Shown here piece after piece: positions 10,487 to 21,419 of a DNA stretch of 64,000 bases. Source of the DNA: Selaginella moellendorffii (Eukaryota; Streptophyta; Lycopodiopsida; Selaginellales; Selaginellaceae). The notes under the pieces were generated by a model, which saw only the letters and a program-made list of their open reading frames with translations, searched no databases and had not been told where the DNA came from. The translations under genes and the position numbers were made by a program. Every line of letters begins with the position of its first letter. The stretch's first letter is position 1. The stretch is from positions 1,561,508 through 1,625,507 of the forward strand of contig NW_003314303.1 of the NCBI RefSeq assembly GCF_000143415.4. The letters are read 5' to 3'.

Positions 10487-13400
10487 ATGGGCGACCAGAT
10501 CCGCGATGACGACGGCAAGCCGCTGGGATGGAGCATTCCCGCGCACCCGGACGAGGGAGACGGCGCGATCAACTCCCGGGCAGTGCGATTCAAGGACGCG
10601 GGCACCAGCGATGGCGAATTCGAGGTAAAGCACGAGAATGTGGAGCAGCACCAGCAAGAACAGCAACGCCCACCCGCCGGCGGTGGCGATCACTTCGCCT
10701 CCTTCCCTTCCAGCGATCTGGGCAAGATGGAGGACGTCTCCTTGGGCGCCAGCTCCCCGAAGGTCTGCCTCCTCTACGGCACGGTGGAGCTGGAGATCAT
10801 CGAGGCCAAGTCGCTGCCCAACATGGATTGGTTCTCGGAGAGGGCCAGCCAGTGCTTCTCCATCCTGGGCGGCCTCCAGACAATGTGTGCCAAGCCCAAG
10901 GACAAGCTCGCCCACCATCGCCACAAGATCACGAGCGATCCATACGTGGTTTTCAGCCTGGGCGACGCCATCCTCGCCAAGACCAAGGTGATCAGCAACA
11001 GCCAAATTCCACACTGGGGCGAGCGCTTCCAGCTCCACGTCGCTCACTCGGTCCCCGAGGTGTTGCTCACGGTCAAAGACAACGATGTGTTTGGCGCGCA
11101 AGTGATCGGCGGCGTCAAGATCCCGGCTCACCGCATCGCCAGCGGCCCCGCGATCGTGGAGACGTGGTTTGACGTCGTTGGATCGGGTGGCAAGCCTGTG
11201 AAGCAAGGCGCGCAGCTCAAGATCTCGATCAAGTATACTCCAGTGGAGCAAGACAAGAACTACCAGCACGGAGTTGGAGCCGAGGGCGCGGTTCCTCGGA
11301 CTTACTTCCCGCTTCGCAAGGGCTGCTCGGTCAAGCTCTACCAGGACGCGCACTGCCCGGACGGTGGTCTTCCGGAGATCACGCTCGAGGGTGGCGGAGC
11401 TTACGAGCATGGCAAGTGCTGGGAGGATATCTGCCAGGCCATTCTCGAGGCTCACCACCTTGTGTATATCGCGGGCTGGTCGGTCTTCCACAAGGTGAAG
11501 ATCGTCCGGGAGCCTGAGAATCACAAGAAGTTTAGCAATGACATCGCGAATCTCACACTCGGGGAGCTGCTCAAGAGGAAGGCCGCCGAGGGAGTTCGCG
11601 TGTTGCTGCTGGTGTGGGACGATAAGACCTCGCATCACACTCCGTTGTTCACGACGGTAAGAAAGAAAAATCTCTTTTTTTTCTCTTTGTTCTTGCGAGA
11701 TTGCTGGAAGTTAACGTCGCTGTGAGTTGCAGGAAGGAGTGATGGGTACCTATGACGAGGAGACGAAGAAGTTCTTCCGGCACTCGGCGGTGCGATGCGT
11801 GCTCTCCCCTCGCTATGGCGATTCCAAAATGAGTTGGCTCAAGCAAAGGGTGAGACTTCGCGGCTTTTGTCTTTTTCTTTCCTTTTGACTCTTCGTCTCG
11901 ATCTTTTCCCAGGTTGTCGGAACGTTCTACACGCACCACCAAAAGCTCGTTATTGTCGACAGCCAAGGACGAGGAAACAATCGTAAGCTTACGTCTTTCA
12001 TAGGTGGGCTGGACCTCGCGCAAGGACGATACGACACGCCTGAGCATCCGTTGTTCAAAACGCTTGGCAGCATCCACAGGGACGACTACCACAACCCGAC
12101 TTTCACTGTAAGCAAAAGAACACATCCTTCTTTACAGTAGTGTTAGCAGAAAAGCATACTTTTTTTGCTTCTTTGTTGCTCGATGCTTACGTTGGTTGAG
12201 CTGGAAAACCAGGGAACGATCGATCATGGTGGTCCAAGGCAGCCGTGGCACGACCTCCACTGCCGGATAGACGGCCCGGCAGCGTACGACGTGCTCACAA
12301 ACTTTGCTCAGCGCTGGAGAAAGGCCGCGACATGGCACGAGGATGCTATGATCGAGATCGACAGGATTTCCTGGATTCTCAGCCCAAACGATGGCGACCA
12401 GGCCTTGATGGTCACGGAGCTGAACGATCCTGAAACATGGAACGTCCAGGTAAGTGACAAAGAGAAGGCTTTAGAGAAAGAACGAACTTACACGTCGTGT
12501 GATGCAGGTCTTTCGCTCCATCGACTCTGGATCCGTGAAAGGATTTCCCAAAGAACCAGCAGACTGCCAGAAGCAAAACTTGGTGACGCTCAAAAACGTT
12601 GCCATCGACACGAGCATCCACACGGCGTACGTGGAGCGCATTCGCTCGGCCCAGCACTTTATCTACATCGAGAACCAGTACTTCCTGGGCTCGTCGTATG
12701 CCTGGCCAGACTATAAGAAGGGTGGCGCGACTCATATGATCCCCATGGAGCTCGCTCTCAAGGTGGCCTCCAAGATCAGAAGTGGCGACCCGTTCGCCGT
12801 CTATGTTGTCATTCCAATGTGGCCGGAGGGCGTCCCTGACAGTGCCACCGTCCAGGAAATCCTCTACTTCCAGGTAAAACAATCCCATTCTCGAGTGTTC
12901 TTCACGTTGTCACTGACTTGGATGCTGGATCAGAGCCAAACGATGAAGATGATGTACAAGATCATCGCACAGGCCTTGAACGAAGTTGGCAGTGGCAACC
13001 ATCCCACGGACTATCTCAACTTCTACTGCCTTGCAAACCGGGAGGAGCGAAGCGAACCAGGAACCATGGCACCAGCCGAGAAATCCACACAGGTAACACT
13101 TCTTTCTTCCCCGAAAAACTCTTGAGAACTTTGCGCCTCCTCGTCCAGTGGTACGCTCAAAAGTACAAGCGCTTCATGATCTACATCCACTCCAAAGGAA
13201 TGATCGTCGACGACGAGTACGTGATCATCGGCTCGGCCAACATCAACCAGCGTTCCATGGACGGTTCCAGGGACACCGAGCTTGCCATGGGAGCTTATCA
13301 GCCCCACTATACTTGGGCTCACAAGAAACACTCCCATCCTTTCGGCCAGGTAGCTTTGAAGTTCTTTCTCATTGCTTGCTTGTCACTGCAACGCTCCCTG

Positions 13401-13732
13401 TTCCTCCTGTTCTTCTTGTATTCTCTGTCCAGGTTTATGGATACCGAGCTTCTCTCTGGGCCGAGCACCTCGGAGACTTCGATCCAGCTTTGTTCAACGA
13501 TCCCTCTGATATAAGATGCGTCCACAAAGTGAACGAGATTGCTCAAGGTAACTGGAAGCAGTTTGTGTCCGAGGAGCCGTCCGACATGAAGGGCCACCTT
13601 ATGAGCTATCCCATGAGCGTCCAGGTGAACGGCGAGATCAAGCCCATCGCCGGCAACGAGAGCTTTCCCGACGTTGCTGGTCAAGTTCTCGGCCAGCACT
13701 CCATCAACTTGCCCGACAACTTGACTGGATGA
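10487..13732 (+). CDS. PLD: Phospholipase D, C2 type (delta/gamma-like), eight exons
   Basis: Hydrolyses phosphatidylcholine and related lipids to phosphatidic acid at membranes. ATG 10487 opens an acidic, Gln/Pro-rich leader. A Ca2+-binding C2 domain follows (about residues 95-250; [27 protein letters not shown]). The first catalytic HKD motif is HHQKLVIVD, followed by [20 protein letters not shown]. The [10 protein letters not shown] segment comes next, then IENQYF, and the second HKD is [28 protein letters not shown] with both His and Lys intact (about 13185-13255). The tail ends [11 protein letters not shown] at TGA 13730-13732. Seven introns of about 55-105 bp are all GT-AG. Length is about 900 residues. 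The insert after LPNMD is as in beta/gamma/delta PLDs and unlike alpha. Catalytic residues look complete. Confidence 0.95.
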
Positions 13733-13863
13733 GAAACTGGTCTCAAATGTGAAACATTTTTGTGAATAGCTTGTACCGTTCGACGACTTCTTTTGATTTC
13801 TTTCCTGTACTGAAATGTTGCACAGCTGCCATGTCATACAAATACACAACTTTAGAAAACGTC

Positions 13864-14746
13864 TCACGACTTGGCCGTTGATGTGATCTCAGGAACTACT
13901 CCAGCGCAGTCGTCGCTGCTTCCGGAATCTCTACTTTTCGTGCTCTGGATGGAGCACACAAGATAGAAACTCGTAAGACTTACGCAAAAACTAGCGGGCT
14001 TACCTTTGCCGGTTGGCCTTGCAAATGCAAAGGCCTGGAGTTAAGATCAATCATGTGCGTGTCGCCCTTGGATTGATCGGCATCGCCGACGGCTATAGCA
14101 ACGGCGGGAGCATCACTGTTGTTTGATTTCGTCAACGCGATCCTCTTAGTCGGGTGGTAATGGTTTTGTCCGCGGTGATCGTTTGATTGTACACCAGCAT
14201 CTTCAGGCTGAGATTTACAAGTAGCAAGCTGTAAGAAACTGTCAAACAACTACCGCGAAGCTAAAAGTCCGGTGATTACCTCCACCCTCTGTCCCAGCAT
14301 GAGGTATCTTTCGTGCGTTTTCTTCCCTCCGGTATGTACATCCATGTCGCATTGCAAGCACAGTGACGTTCCATCAATGCCACAGTAGAAAAAAGCTACG
14401 AGCCAAGTCACTTTAGCCAGAAACAAAAGGCAAAACCCCAAAGAAAAAACGAAAAAGTGAGGCTTTCGATGACTTTACCAGGAGCGCTCTCGCAGATATC
14501 ACACCGAGGCACCGCTCGTGCCTCCGCGAGCTGCAAACGAACGTGGCGGCTAGCTAGCTTGTTACATCCGTGCACCTGAAAGAAAGAAACCAAGAGATTA
14601 GTTTCTTCCAATCGCGAGAGTGAGCGAGGAAAGCAAGAAAGAAAAAGAGGCACCTTTTCATCGCACTTGGAGCACAGCGCAGCCTCGTCTGCCGCACAAA
14701 AGAGCCTGGCTGGAGCTGATTCGCAGACATCGCACAAGGTCCGCAT
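13864..14746 (-). CDS. BBX: Double B-box zinc-finger protein (BBX18/19-like)
   Basis: Transcription cofactor of the light and clock network in known plants. Starts at 14746 with [20 protein letters not shown], the first B-box. The second B-box ([17 protein letters not shown]...[10 protein letters not shown]) is split by an intron. Both have the CxxC...C..C...H zinc-ligand pattern complete. A linker rich in Asp/Asn/His follows, and the last small exon (about 13941-13864) encodes [18 protein letters not shown]. No CCT domain is present, placing it in the two-B-box, CCT-less group. Five exons, all GT-AG. It diverges from the TPR-SET gene across a 470-bp region carrying two G-boxes. Confidence 0.9.
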
Positions 14747-15034
14747 TATTCTTCTACAGCTCTCTAGCCGCGAGAATCCACTCAATCTCAATGGATTCTC
14801 GCTACATTCTTGCGGCAAATCAAAATCCCTGCCATTCTTCACAGCGTTTCTAGCTCGCGGTAGCGCTCCTCGTCGCCACGATCTCGACCTGGAAATGGTA
14901 ATGCCGCGAAGAGCATCGATCGATCGTACCTCGCAGCGCTTGCCCGGATCTCCAAACCCTACTCTTTGTTACTCGCGAAACTTTATTTACCGCCTAATCT
15001 CCCCAGGCTGCTTTTCGGCCACCAGTATAGGTCC

Positions 15035-15040
15035 CACGTG
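15035..15040. promoter_or_regulatory. G-box CACGTG
   Basis: Palindromic CACGTG (in CCCACGTGGG) lies between the divergent B-box and SET genes. bZIP and bHLH factors including HY5 and PIFs bind such sites; regulation of either gene is inferred. Confidence 0.45.
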
Positions 15041-15168
15041 GGCATCGCGAATCTGTGGTCACGGACCCGCCAAGTGGCAGCTGACGTAGGCATAAAATGT
15101 AGGTATCTTTGCTCTTATCCATTGATTTGAAACGGATATCTTTTACCCTTAAGCGATTCTCCACCTGA

Positions 15169-15174
15169 CACGTG
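15169..15174. promoter_or_regulatory. G-box/ABRE ACACGTGG
   Basis: ACACGTGG lies 42 bp before ATG 15216 and matches the ABRE/G-box core. It is followed by AGGGTT and GGGTTTTAGGG, telo-box-like motifs common in plant leaders. Confidence 0.45.
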
Positions 15175-15215
15175 GACGGTTAGGGTATACTAGGGTTCTG
15201 GGTTTTAGGGCGGGG

Positions 15216-17222
15216 ATGAGAGCTCGCGGGAGGATATGGAGGTTCTACGCCTCCCAGGCGGGAATGGCGCCGCACAGGTCGAAAGATCCAGTGCCAGTGC
15301 TTGGTCCGCCTGCTCTAGGCAAGCAAAAGATTCTAGATCTTCTCAAGTTTCGGCCGATCGATTTTGCGGAGATCCAGAAATCGCTCCGGGAGAATGCCGA
15401 GGAGGCGGCCAAGGTCAAGAATGGCGAGAACAAGGTGGAATTCAGTGGCCGGAGCTTGCTGGGGACGCTCTCCCGCGACGCCGGGATCATCAAGGATGGA
15501 ATGCGGGTGTCGAGCGCCATCGCCGAGAGGAGCGATGGCGATTTCGTCTACTTGCTGGTGAGTAACTTCGCGCTGTCATCGACCACGGTGGAGGAGGTGA
15601 GGATGCATTTCCCCAAGGGCGCCAGAGTGAAGATCAAGCACCCGCGAGCGCTGTGCACGGCCAAAGGGAGAGTGATCATCGAGATCCACAACCCCATGTA
15701 CATCGACTTCTTGGGGATCGAAGTTCCAGATGGTCTCACCGTGGAGAAGATCTGGGAAGAAGCGTCGGCTGCTCTAGAGAAGAAGGATTACGTCCGAGCG
15801 ATCCACCTCCTCACGAGGTGTATCGACGAGGAGGGATACAAGAACAAGGTGGAAGCTCTTTCCAAGCGCTGCCAGGCATGGCTGGGATTAAACTGCTACG
15901 AGAGAGCGTTCGAAGACGCCAAGCGAGCACACGTCGTGGATTCCACTCACAGGCACACGTACCTCCTCAAAGGCCAACTTTTTCTCGGCCTCCAGAAGTT
16001 CCGAGCAGCGCTGGACAGCTTCTACCGATCGGGCCTCGCGGATGACGACACCATGAAGCGGTGTGCTCGGTTGATCGAGCAGCGAGACACTGGCAACTAC
16101 GAGCTGCGAGAGTTCATCCTCGGCAAGAGCAAAGCTCCCGAAGTTGGCGACTATCTCGGCCCCGTGAGGATGGGAATGGCGGCCGACGAGGAGAAAGGCC
16201 GGGGCTTGTTCGCGACCGAGGAGATCAAAGCCGGGCAGCTTCTGCTCGTCTGGAACGCGGCGGCAGTGGCACCGCGGGAGGATTTGCCGGCAAAGTTGAT
16301 GAGGAAGTGCTTGACGTCGAGGAAGAGCTTGTTCCAGTTCTTGGGACTAGACAGCGAGCTGGCGATGGAGATGGGATTGTTCAAGCCGACAAACGTTCTC
16401 ATCCACGACCAGCAGCAAGACTACATCTGGTTCGACGCCGTGCCCGCCATTGCCAAGCTTTGCTCGAGCTACGCCTTCCAGATCGAGGACAAGCCCGAGA
16501 GTCCGATGGGACTGTGGACACTCCCGGCGCTCATCAACCATTCCTGCGTCCCTAACGTGTCGCAGCAGATGGTTGGAACCGCGCTGTTCGTGAGAGCCGC
16601 CAGGAACATCCGAGCCGAGGAAGAACTCACGCTCCCTTACATGGACGTGAAGAAGCCGCTGGACGAGCGCATGTACTGGACGGACAGCCGCTGGGGATTC
16701 ACTTGCAAGTGTCTCCGGTGTCGGGTGGAAGCTCGGCTGCACGCTCAGAGGCCGGAGTTCCCGTGCTTCCACGCAAGAATGAGAGAAGCAGCCAAGAGGA
16801 AAGATCGAGCGGAGGCTCTGGAGGAGCTGCGAAGGATTGCAGTGGAAGTGGAGGATCAAATCGCCACCTTGGCTTCTCCGGTGGAGAGAGACTGGGTGAG
16901 AACGTCGTACTACTTGGCTTACAGGGCCGGTCTTCTCGAGAGATCGTCGGACAGTCCGGCGAAGTTGAGCTCGCGAGTGAGCGCGTACCAGATGATGGCC
17001 GCGTTGCATGCGACGTGTCCCGGGTATGGGATTGTCCGGGAGATGGTTGCTCTCGCCAAGAGCGCGCTGCCATCGCCGGGCATGGAAGCCATCTCGGAGA
17101 AGTCGCGATTGCTCATCGAGAAAGAGTTCCTTTGCGTGCTCGGGGAGCAAAAGCGCGAGTTTTTGGACGTGTTCGTGGACGAGCTCCTCAAGGGGGCCGA
17201 CTTTGACATCCTGAGAACCTGA
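15216..17222 (+). CDS. TPR-SET (SMYD-like) protein methyltransferase
   Basis: Intronless, 668 residues. An N-terminal domain of about 165 residues (SGRSLLGTLSRDAGIIKDGMR) precedes TPR-like helices (about 170-290; YVRAIHLLTRCI, CYERAFEDAKRAH). The SET domain (about 315-495) begins GPVRMGMAADEEKGRGLFA and carries NHSCVPNV at about residue 441. The catalytic-pocket Tyr lies in LTLPYMDV. The post-SET cysteines FTCKCLRCR bind zinc in this family. A C-terminal helical region follows. Such proteins transfer methyl groups from SAM to lysines of histones or other proteins; the substrate is unknown here. MAPHRSK at 15264 is a possible alternative start. Confidence 0.9.
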   Translation: MRARGRIWRFYASQAGMAPHRSKDPVPVLGPPALGKQKILDLLKFRPIDFAEIQKSLRENAEEAAKVKNGENKVEFSGRSLLGTLSRDAGIIKDGMRVSSAIAERSDGDFVYLLVSNFALSSTTVEEVRMHFPKGARVKIKHPRALCTAKGRVIIEIHNPMYIDFLGIEVPDGLTVEKIWEEASAALEKKDYVRAIHLLTRCIDEEGYKNKVEALSKRCQAWLGLNCYERAFEDAKRAHVVDSTHRHTYLLKGQLFLGLQKFRAALDSFYRSGLADDDTMKRCARLIEQRDTGNYELREFILGKSKAPEVGDYLGPVRMGMAADEEKGRGLFATEEIKAGQLLLVWNAAAVAPREDLPAKLMRKCLTSRKSLFQFLGLDSELAMEMGLFKPTNVLIHDQQQDYIWFDAVPAIAKLCSSYAFQIEDKPESPMGLWTLPALINHSCVPNVSQQMVGTALFVRAARNIRAEEELTLPYMDVKKPLDERMYWTDSRWGFTCKCLRCRVEARLHAQRPEFPCFHARMREAAKRKDRAEALEELRRIAVEVEDQIATLASPVERDWVRTSYYLAYRAGLLERSSDSPAKLSSRVSAYQMMAALHATCPGYGIVREMVALAKSALPSPGMEAISEKSRLLIEKEFLCVLGEQKREFLDVFVDELLKGADFDILRT

Positions 17223-17420
17223 GAAACAACTGTTCACAGAATCCCGAGAACTTTGGAAGAAAGAACCTTCCCGTAAAGGAATGTCCGAGAACAACAGCGC
17301 GATTTGAGAAGACAAGGCAAGAGAATCTCGGAGAAAACCGCGAGATGAATGAGAATTTGACAAACCCAAGTTCCTGGAAAGGAGCCGAGCTTGACAATTC
17401 TACAAGAACTTGGACAAACG

Positions 17421-17748
17421 AGGAAGAAAAAAGCGATTTTGACATAAATTTGGTGGAAGATTTTACACTGGGCTGCCGTGGACGGCTCTCCAATCTACTC
17501 GAGCAGCAATAGCAGCAGTAACAACGAATCTCAAACTCGTATGACCGTAGCGAGCGGCGAGAGATAGAACACAGACTTTAGAACCAAATTCTAGGAAGAA
17601 AAAAGCGATTTTGATATAAATTTCGTGGAAGATTTTACACTACGGCTCTCCAATCTACTCGAGCAGCAACAGCAGCAGTAACAACGAATCTCAAACTCGT
17701 ATGAGCGTAGCGAGCGGCGAGAGATAGAACACAAACTTTAGAACCAAA
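17421..17748 (+). repeat. Direct tandem duplication, about 170-bp unit
   Basis: 17421-17589 (AGGAAGAAAAAAGCGATTTT...GAACCAAA) recurs at 17593-17748 with a few substitutions and a small deletion after TTTTACACT. It lies in the 3' region between the SET gene and the hypothetical minus-strand gene. Confidence 0.85.
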
Positions 17749-17777
17749 CCAAAGTCAAAGATCACTCCAGCCTCGAT

Positions 17778-18173
17778 TCACTTGCCTTCCTCGCTTGCCT
17801 TGGCCACCACCACACCACTGGAAATCACCGCGGACGAGACCCGGCACACCACCATCTCGTGCTGCTGCTCGATCAAAGTCTCGGTTTTGGCGATGGTGGC
17901 GGCGGCGATGGCCGTCCCGGACGATGCTGGGCGAGGAGGAGGAGCCGTGGAGGTCGAGGAGGAGGAGGGCGATGGGTGTGGCGGCCGCGGTGGGCTGAGA
18001 GGCTTGGGGAAGTGGAGATGGTTGAAGACGCTGAAATCGTCGTAGCAATTGGTGGCGGTGGCGGTGGCGGTGGGCGGCTTGGCGGCGCTCCTCCTCGTCG
18101 GGCTCGTCTTGTAGAATGGATCATAGAAAGTGTTCCTGTTGTTACTTCCCCCCTGTGACATTGCTACTGCCAT
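17778..18173 (-). CDS. Hypothetical protein, low complexity
   Basis: An uninterrupted 131-codon frame from ATG 18173. It starts MAVAMSQGGSNNRNTFYDPFYK, passes through a Thr/Ala and Ser/Pro-rich middle, and ends SSGVVVAKASEEGK. The N-terminal part looks like protein, but the rest is compositionally biased and all frames here are long because of GC content. No family is recognised. Its upstream side faces the cyclophilin promoter. Confidence 0.35.
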   Translation of the reverse strand: MAVAMSQGGSNNRNTFYDPFYKTSPTRRSAAKPPTATATATNCYDDFSVFNHLHFPKPLSPPRPPHPSPSSSSTSTAPPPRPASSGTAIAAATIAKTETLIEQQHEMVVCRVSSAVISSGVVVAKASEEGK

Positions 18174-18549
18174 GATCTTGCTCCAAGCGCTCGGCTCTCC
18201 TCTTCCCCTCTTTCTCCTCTCTAGAAATTCTCAACGCCCTTTGCCCTGTCGATCGAAAGCTCTGGAACCAATCCAATCCGATGATCTGTCGCGAAAGCGC
18301 GATCGATCGCGCCGAGGGGCGCGAGCGCTGCGATTCCCGGCAACCACCCTGGTGGATCGATCCAGCCAGGAGTTCTTTCCAGGCGCTTGGACGACAGAGA
18401 TCTCCCCGTTAAATGCGAAGACGGCCCTTCCAAACGGTGCACGAAAGCATCTCTGGGGGGAGGTTCGCATATCCTTACCGTGCACGTGGCGCGCATCCGG
18501 CCGTCTACAGTATGCTCGCGTGGTGGGCAATGATTTGCCAGGCCGTCCA

Positions 18550-18568
18550 CGTGGCGCGTTGTTATTGG
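18550..18568 (-). promoter_or_regulatory. ER-stress response element (CCAAT-N9-CCACG)
   Basis: On the minus strand the sequence is CCAAT, nine bases, CCACG: the exact ERSE consensus bound by NF-Y plus bZIP factors (ATF6 in animals, bZIP28 in plants). It lies 61 bp before the cyclophilin start. The CCACG half is also part of a CCACGTGG G-box (18548-18555). Confidence 0.7.
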
Positions 18569-18628
18569 TTACAGACGTGGCTGGAGCTCTTTTAGGGCTC
18601 TACCGCTAGGTCGGAGGGCTTTCCGGCG

Positions 18629-19243
18629 ATGGAGGCTCTCAAGATCGTGTCGCTGGCGCTCGCATTGTCGGCGCTGTGGATCTCCCCCGCCGCCGCGAAG
18701 AAGCAGGAGAAGAATCTCGAGGAGATCACGCACAAGGTGTTCTTCGATGTGGAGATCGGCGGCAAGCCGGCGGGGCGCGTCGTCATGGGGCTCTACGGCA
18801 AGGCGGTGCCCAAGACAGCGGAGAATTTCCGGGCGCTGTGCACGGGCGAGAAAGGTACTGGATCGCAGGGCAAGGCGCTCCACTTCAAGGGCTCCGCGTT
18901 CCATCGGATCATCCCCAGCTTCATGATCCAGGGGGGCGATTTCACGCACGGCAATGGCATGGGCGGGGAGTCGATCTACGGCACCAAGTTCGCGGACGAG
19001 AATTTCAAGCTCAAGCACACGGGGCCGGGGGTTCTGTCCATGGCCAACGCCGGATCCAACACGAATGGATCCCAGTTCTTCATCACCACCGTCAAGACGA
19101 GCTGGCTCGACGGCAAGCACGTCGTGTTTGGCAAGGTGATTAGCGGCATGGACATTGTCTACAAGGTCGAGGCGGAGGGGTCGCAAAGCGGCGCCCCCAA
19201 ATCCAAAGTCACCATAGCCGACAGTGGCGAGCTTCCACTGTGA
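18629..19243 (+). CDS. CYP20-1: Secretory-pathway cyclophilin (peptidyl-prolyl isomerase)
   Basis: Isomerises Xaa-Pro bonds in folding proteins, here in the ER/secretory pathway. Intronless, 204 residues. ATG 18629 opens a signal peptide ([20 protein letters not shown]). Then comes a full cyclophilin fold: [15 protein letters not shown] holds the catalytic Arg and neighbouring Phe/Gln, [17 protein letters not shown] the substrate groove, and [12 protein letters not shown] the Trp and His. The C-terminus SGELPL is the same as in plant CYP20-1 types, with no KDEL. The upstream ERSE supports unfolded-protein control. No defects were seen. Confidence 0.95.
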   Translation: MEALKIVSLALALSALWISPAAAKKQEKNLEEITHKVFFDVEIGGKPAGRVVMGLYGKAVPKTAENFRALCTGEKGTGSQGKALHFKGSAFHRIIPSFMIQGGDFTHGNGMGGESIYGTKFADENFKLKHTGPGVLSMANAGSNTNGSQFFITTVKTSWLDGKHVVFGKVISGMDIVYKVEAEGSQSGAPKSKVTIADSGELPL

Positions 19244-19655
19244 TAAGCTCTTCTCTTCTTTGATATAAAAATTGGGAATCATCCCTCGAATGTTTTGTAA
19301 GATTTATTAGTAACTATTAATTCATGTTTAACATTTTAAGTTGTGTTTACAGTCTGGTGTCATGGATGAGTCTGAGGCCTTGTATAAACAACGGTATGCA
19401 GGAATGAATGAGTATGAGGTGAATTGCTAAAATACTTATGATCCTAGATAACATAATTTTGCTCAGGACATCCATTCGCATGTGAAAAATGTGCTCTTGG
19501 CCTCAGTACACCCAAAGCCATGCAAAAATTGTGCTTCAAGATCCATGTGAAAAATGTCACACTTTTAACACTTTCAATGAGCTAGAATTTAAAAAGAAAG
19601 TATGCACCACTTTTGCGACACTCAAAAAAGCCAGATTATGCAAATACCAATCTCA
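19244..19655. other. Intergenic, AT-rich
   Basis: 3' UTR of the cyclophilin and AT-rich DNA with short open frames only; nothing recognised. Confidence 0.5.
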
Positions 19656-20015
19656 TTTGTTTTCAAACTTCAAGCCGTCCACACATACAGAAGACTTCCC
19701 ACCATCTGGCAATAAGGAATGTGATGCATCTGTTGTTCCTCAGGTGTCTGAGTGTCTTGTGTCTTGCTGAGATGGAGCACAACTTCCATAGGGGTAGCAG
19801 CCTTGTTCAGCTCAACTAACCAAACTTAGCTAGGATCTCTCCCCTTTCTCTGCTGGGAGAGCGGAATTGAGCTGTGCTGCCTATCTTGCCAGATCTCGAT
19901 GCCTAAGCAAAAATGAGCAGGGCCGAGATCCACCATCTTGAAGCATGGTTGGAGCTCACACTTAGCATGGAAGAAGGTACTCTGGTTTTTCTGAATAAAT
20001 CTGTGTAAAGACAAT
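19656..20015 (-). mobile_element. Ty1/copia reverse transcriptase fragment
   Basis: Read on the minus strand, the segment contains FKMVDLGPAHFCLGIEIWQD, the copia RT block F.M.DLG...FLGIEI. After a frameshift and stops comes NKAATPMEVVLHLSK and YCQMVGSLLYV, the downstream RT block (TPM...VGSL.YL). No LTR, integrase or RNase H part is visible here, so it is a truncated, broken copy. Confidence 0.8.
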
Positions 20016-21419
20016 GTCAGTCAATAAGCGGGTGAACTGGACAAAATACATTACTAATGGGTATATTATATTTCTAGAATTTATCAAATTTACCAAATTG
20101 AACACAAAATTTTGAAAATTCATTATTATCTAATTTCAATCAAATAAAAATAGATATAAATATTCACTCAATAACAACCTTATAAAATACAGAAGGAAAC
20201 TATGAAGTAATTTACAACAAATTTTCAAATTTAGATTTATTCTCATATTTTTTCAAAGTCAATTTCAAATGAGGAGATAGAAAAAAAACTATTTCATTTA
20301 AGTATTTTATAGAGTCACAAGTCATGATAATAAATCTTGGAGGGAACATCTATACTTTAAAAAAACTGATTTCAAACTAATATTTATTAAAAAGAGTGTT
20401 AAATAGTTTTTTTAAAATAATCCCTAATTTATTTGTGTAAATATAATTACTATTTGGAAAGTTCTTCTCAATCACTATTCAAAACAAAATCACATATTTT
20501 AAGCTATACCACTTATTATTTAAAATTTACTTTTTATAAAAGTTTTTAACATATAGAAATGAATAAAGAGGAAATGTAGCTAAAAACATTTGTATGGATT
20601 ACTTATTTCCTGGCAGTTTATCATAAATAACTATTTTTATATCTTATAAAATACAATTTATAAAACTAATTGTCACATATGATCAATTCAAAAATTGTTG
20701 AATAAAAATTCAACTATATTATATATCACAAGTATTAACAGTAGTGTCACATACAATTGTTTTGTAGCATATCATATAAATATTTTTTTTTTTGGAAACT
20801 TAAATTACTATTATTTATTTTTCTACTAAATATCTATCTTTAACTAGTGCAACTTGTTGGTTTGCTTAAGCAAACCTGTTGGTAGTGAATATACCTAAAA
20901 TATGCTTAATTATTTTAGGATATTCTACCATCTAACGGTTGTTATTCATTTAGATTAACCTTGTATTTATAATTTATAAACTTTCTTAAACCTGTTCTAG
21001 TATATTCTTTTTTATTCTACAATTTAATTGCCAGAAGATTAATCTTGTGTTTATAAATTACAAACATGTTTATAATTGTAAACTTTATTTGATCAATTAG
21101 ATTAATTAATAAGAATAATACTACTATTAAGCAAACCAAACATTTGCTACATGCAACCTGTAGCAAATTATTACTATTATTTAAAAAAAGTCTTTGATTA
21201 TATAAATTGTGGAAAACAGGAAATACATTACCACATTTCTTAATCCCTTTTTCATTAATTTCTTATCTTATCATACATTAATTCATTAGTTCATTGCCAA
21301 GTAAACACCAATATTGAATTTTACATTTAAAGTCAAAGAAAGTCAAGATGCTTAGAAATATTCTTGAAATTTTACAACTCTTGTGCTTTCGCGGAAGAAA
21401 GAAGGAAAGATCGTTGGCT
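20016..21419. other. AT-rich intergenic DNA with dispersed repeat
   Basis: Very AT-rich, no coding potential. Bases 20870-21175 resemble 39020-39230 plus 39740-39795 (shared stretches around TTTTAGGATATTCTACCA and AAGAATAATACTACTATTAAGCAAA), so a dispersed repeat family is present. Confidence 0.6.

Noticed and set aside
10301..11638. 445-codon open frame on the minus strand
   Set aside because: It lies opposite the first PLD exon, whose C2 and catalytic homology is clear. High GC removes stops from the antisense frame.
16347..17369. 340-codon minus-strand frame
   Set aside because: Antisense shadow of the SET-domain gene; composition rich in His/Arg/Ser typical of reversed codons.
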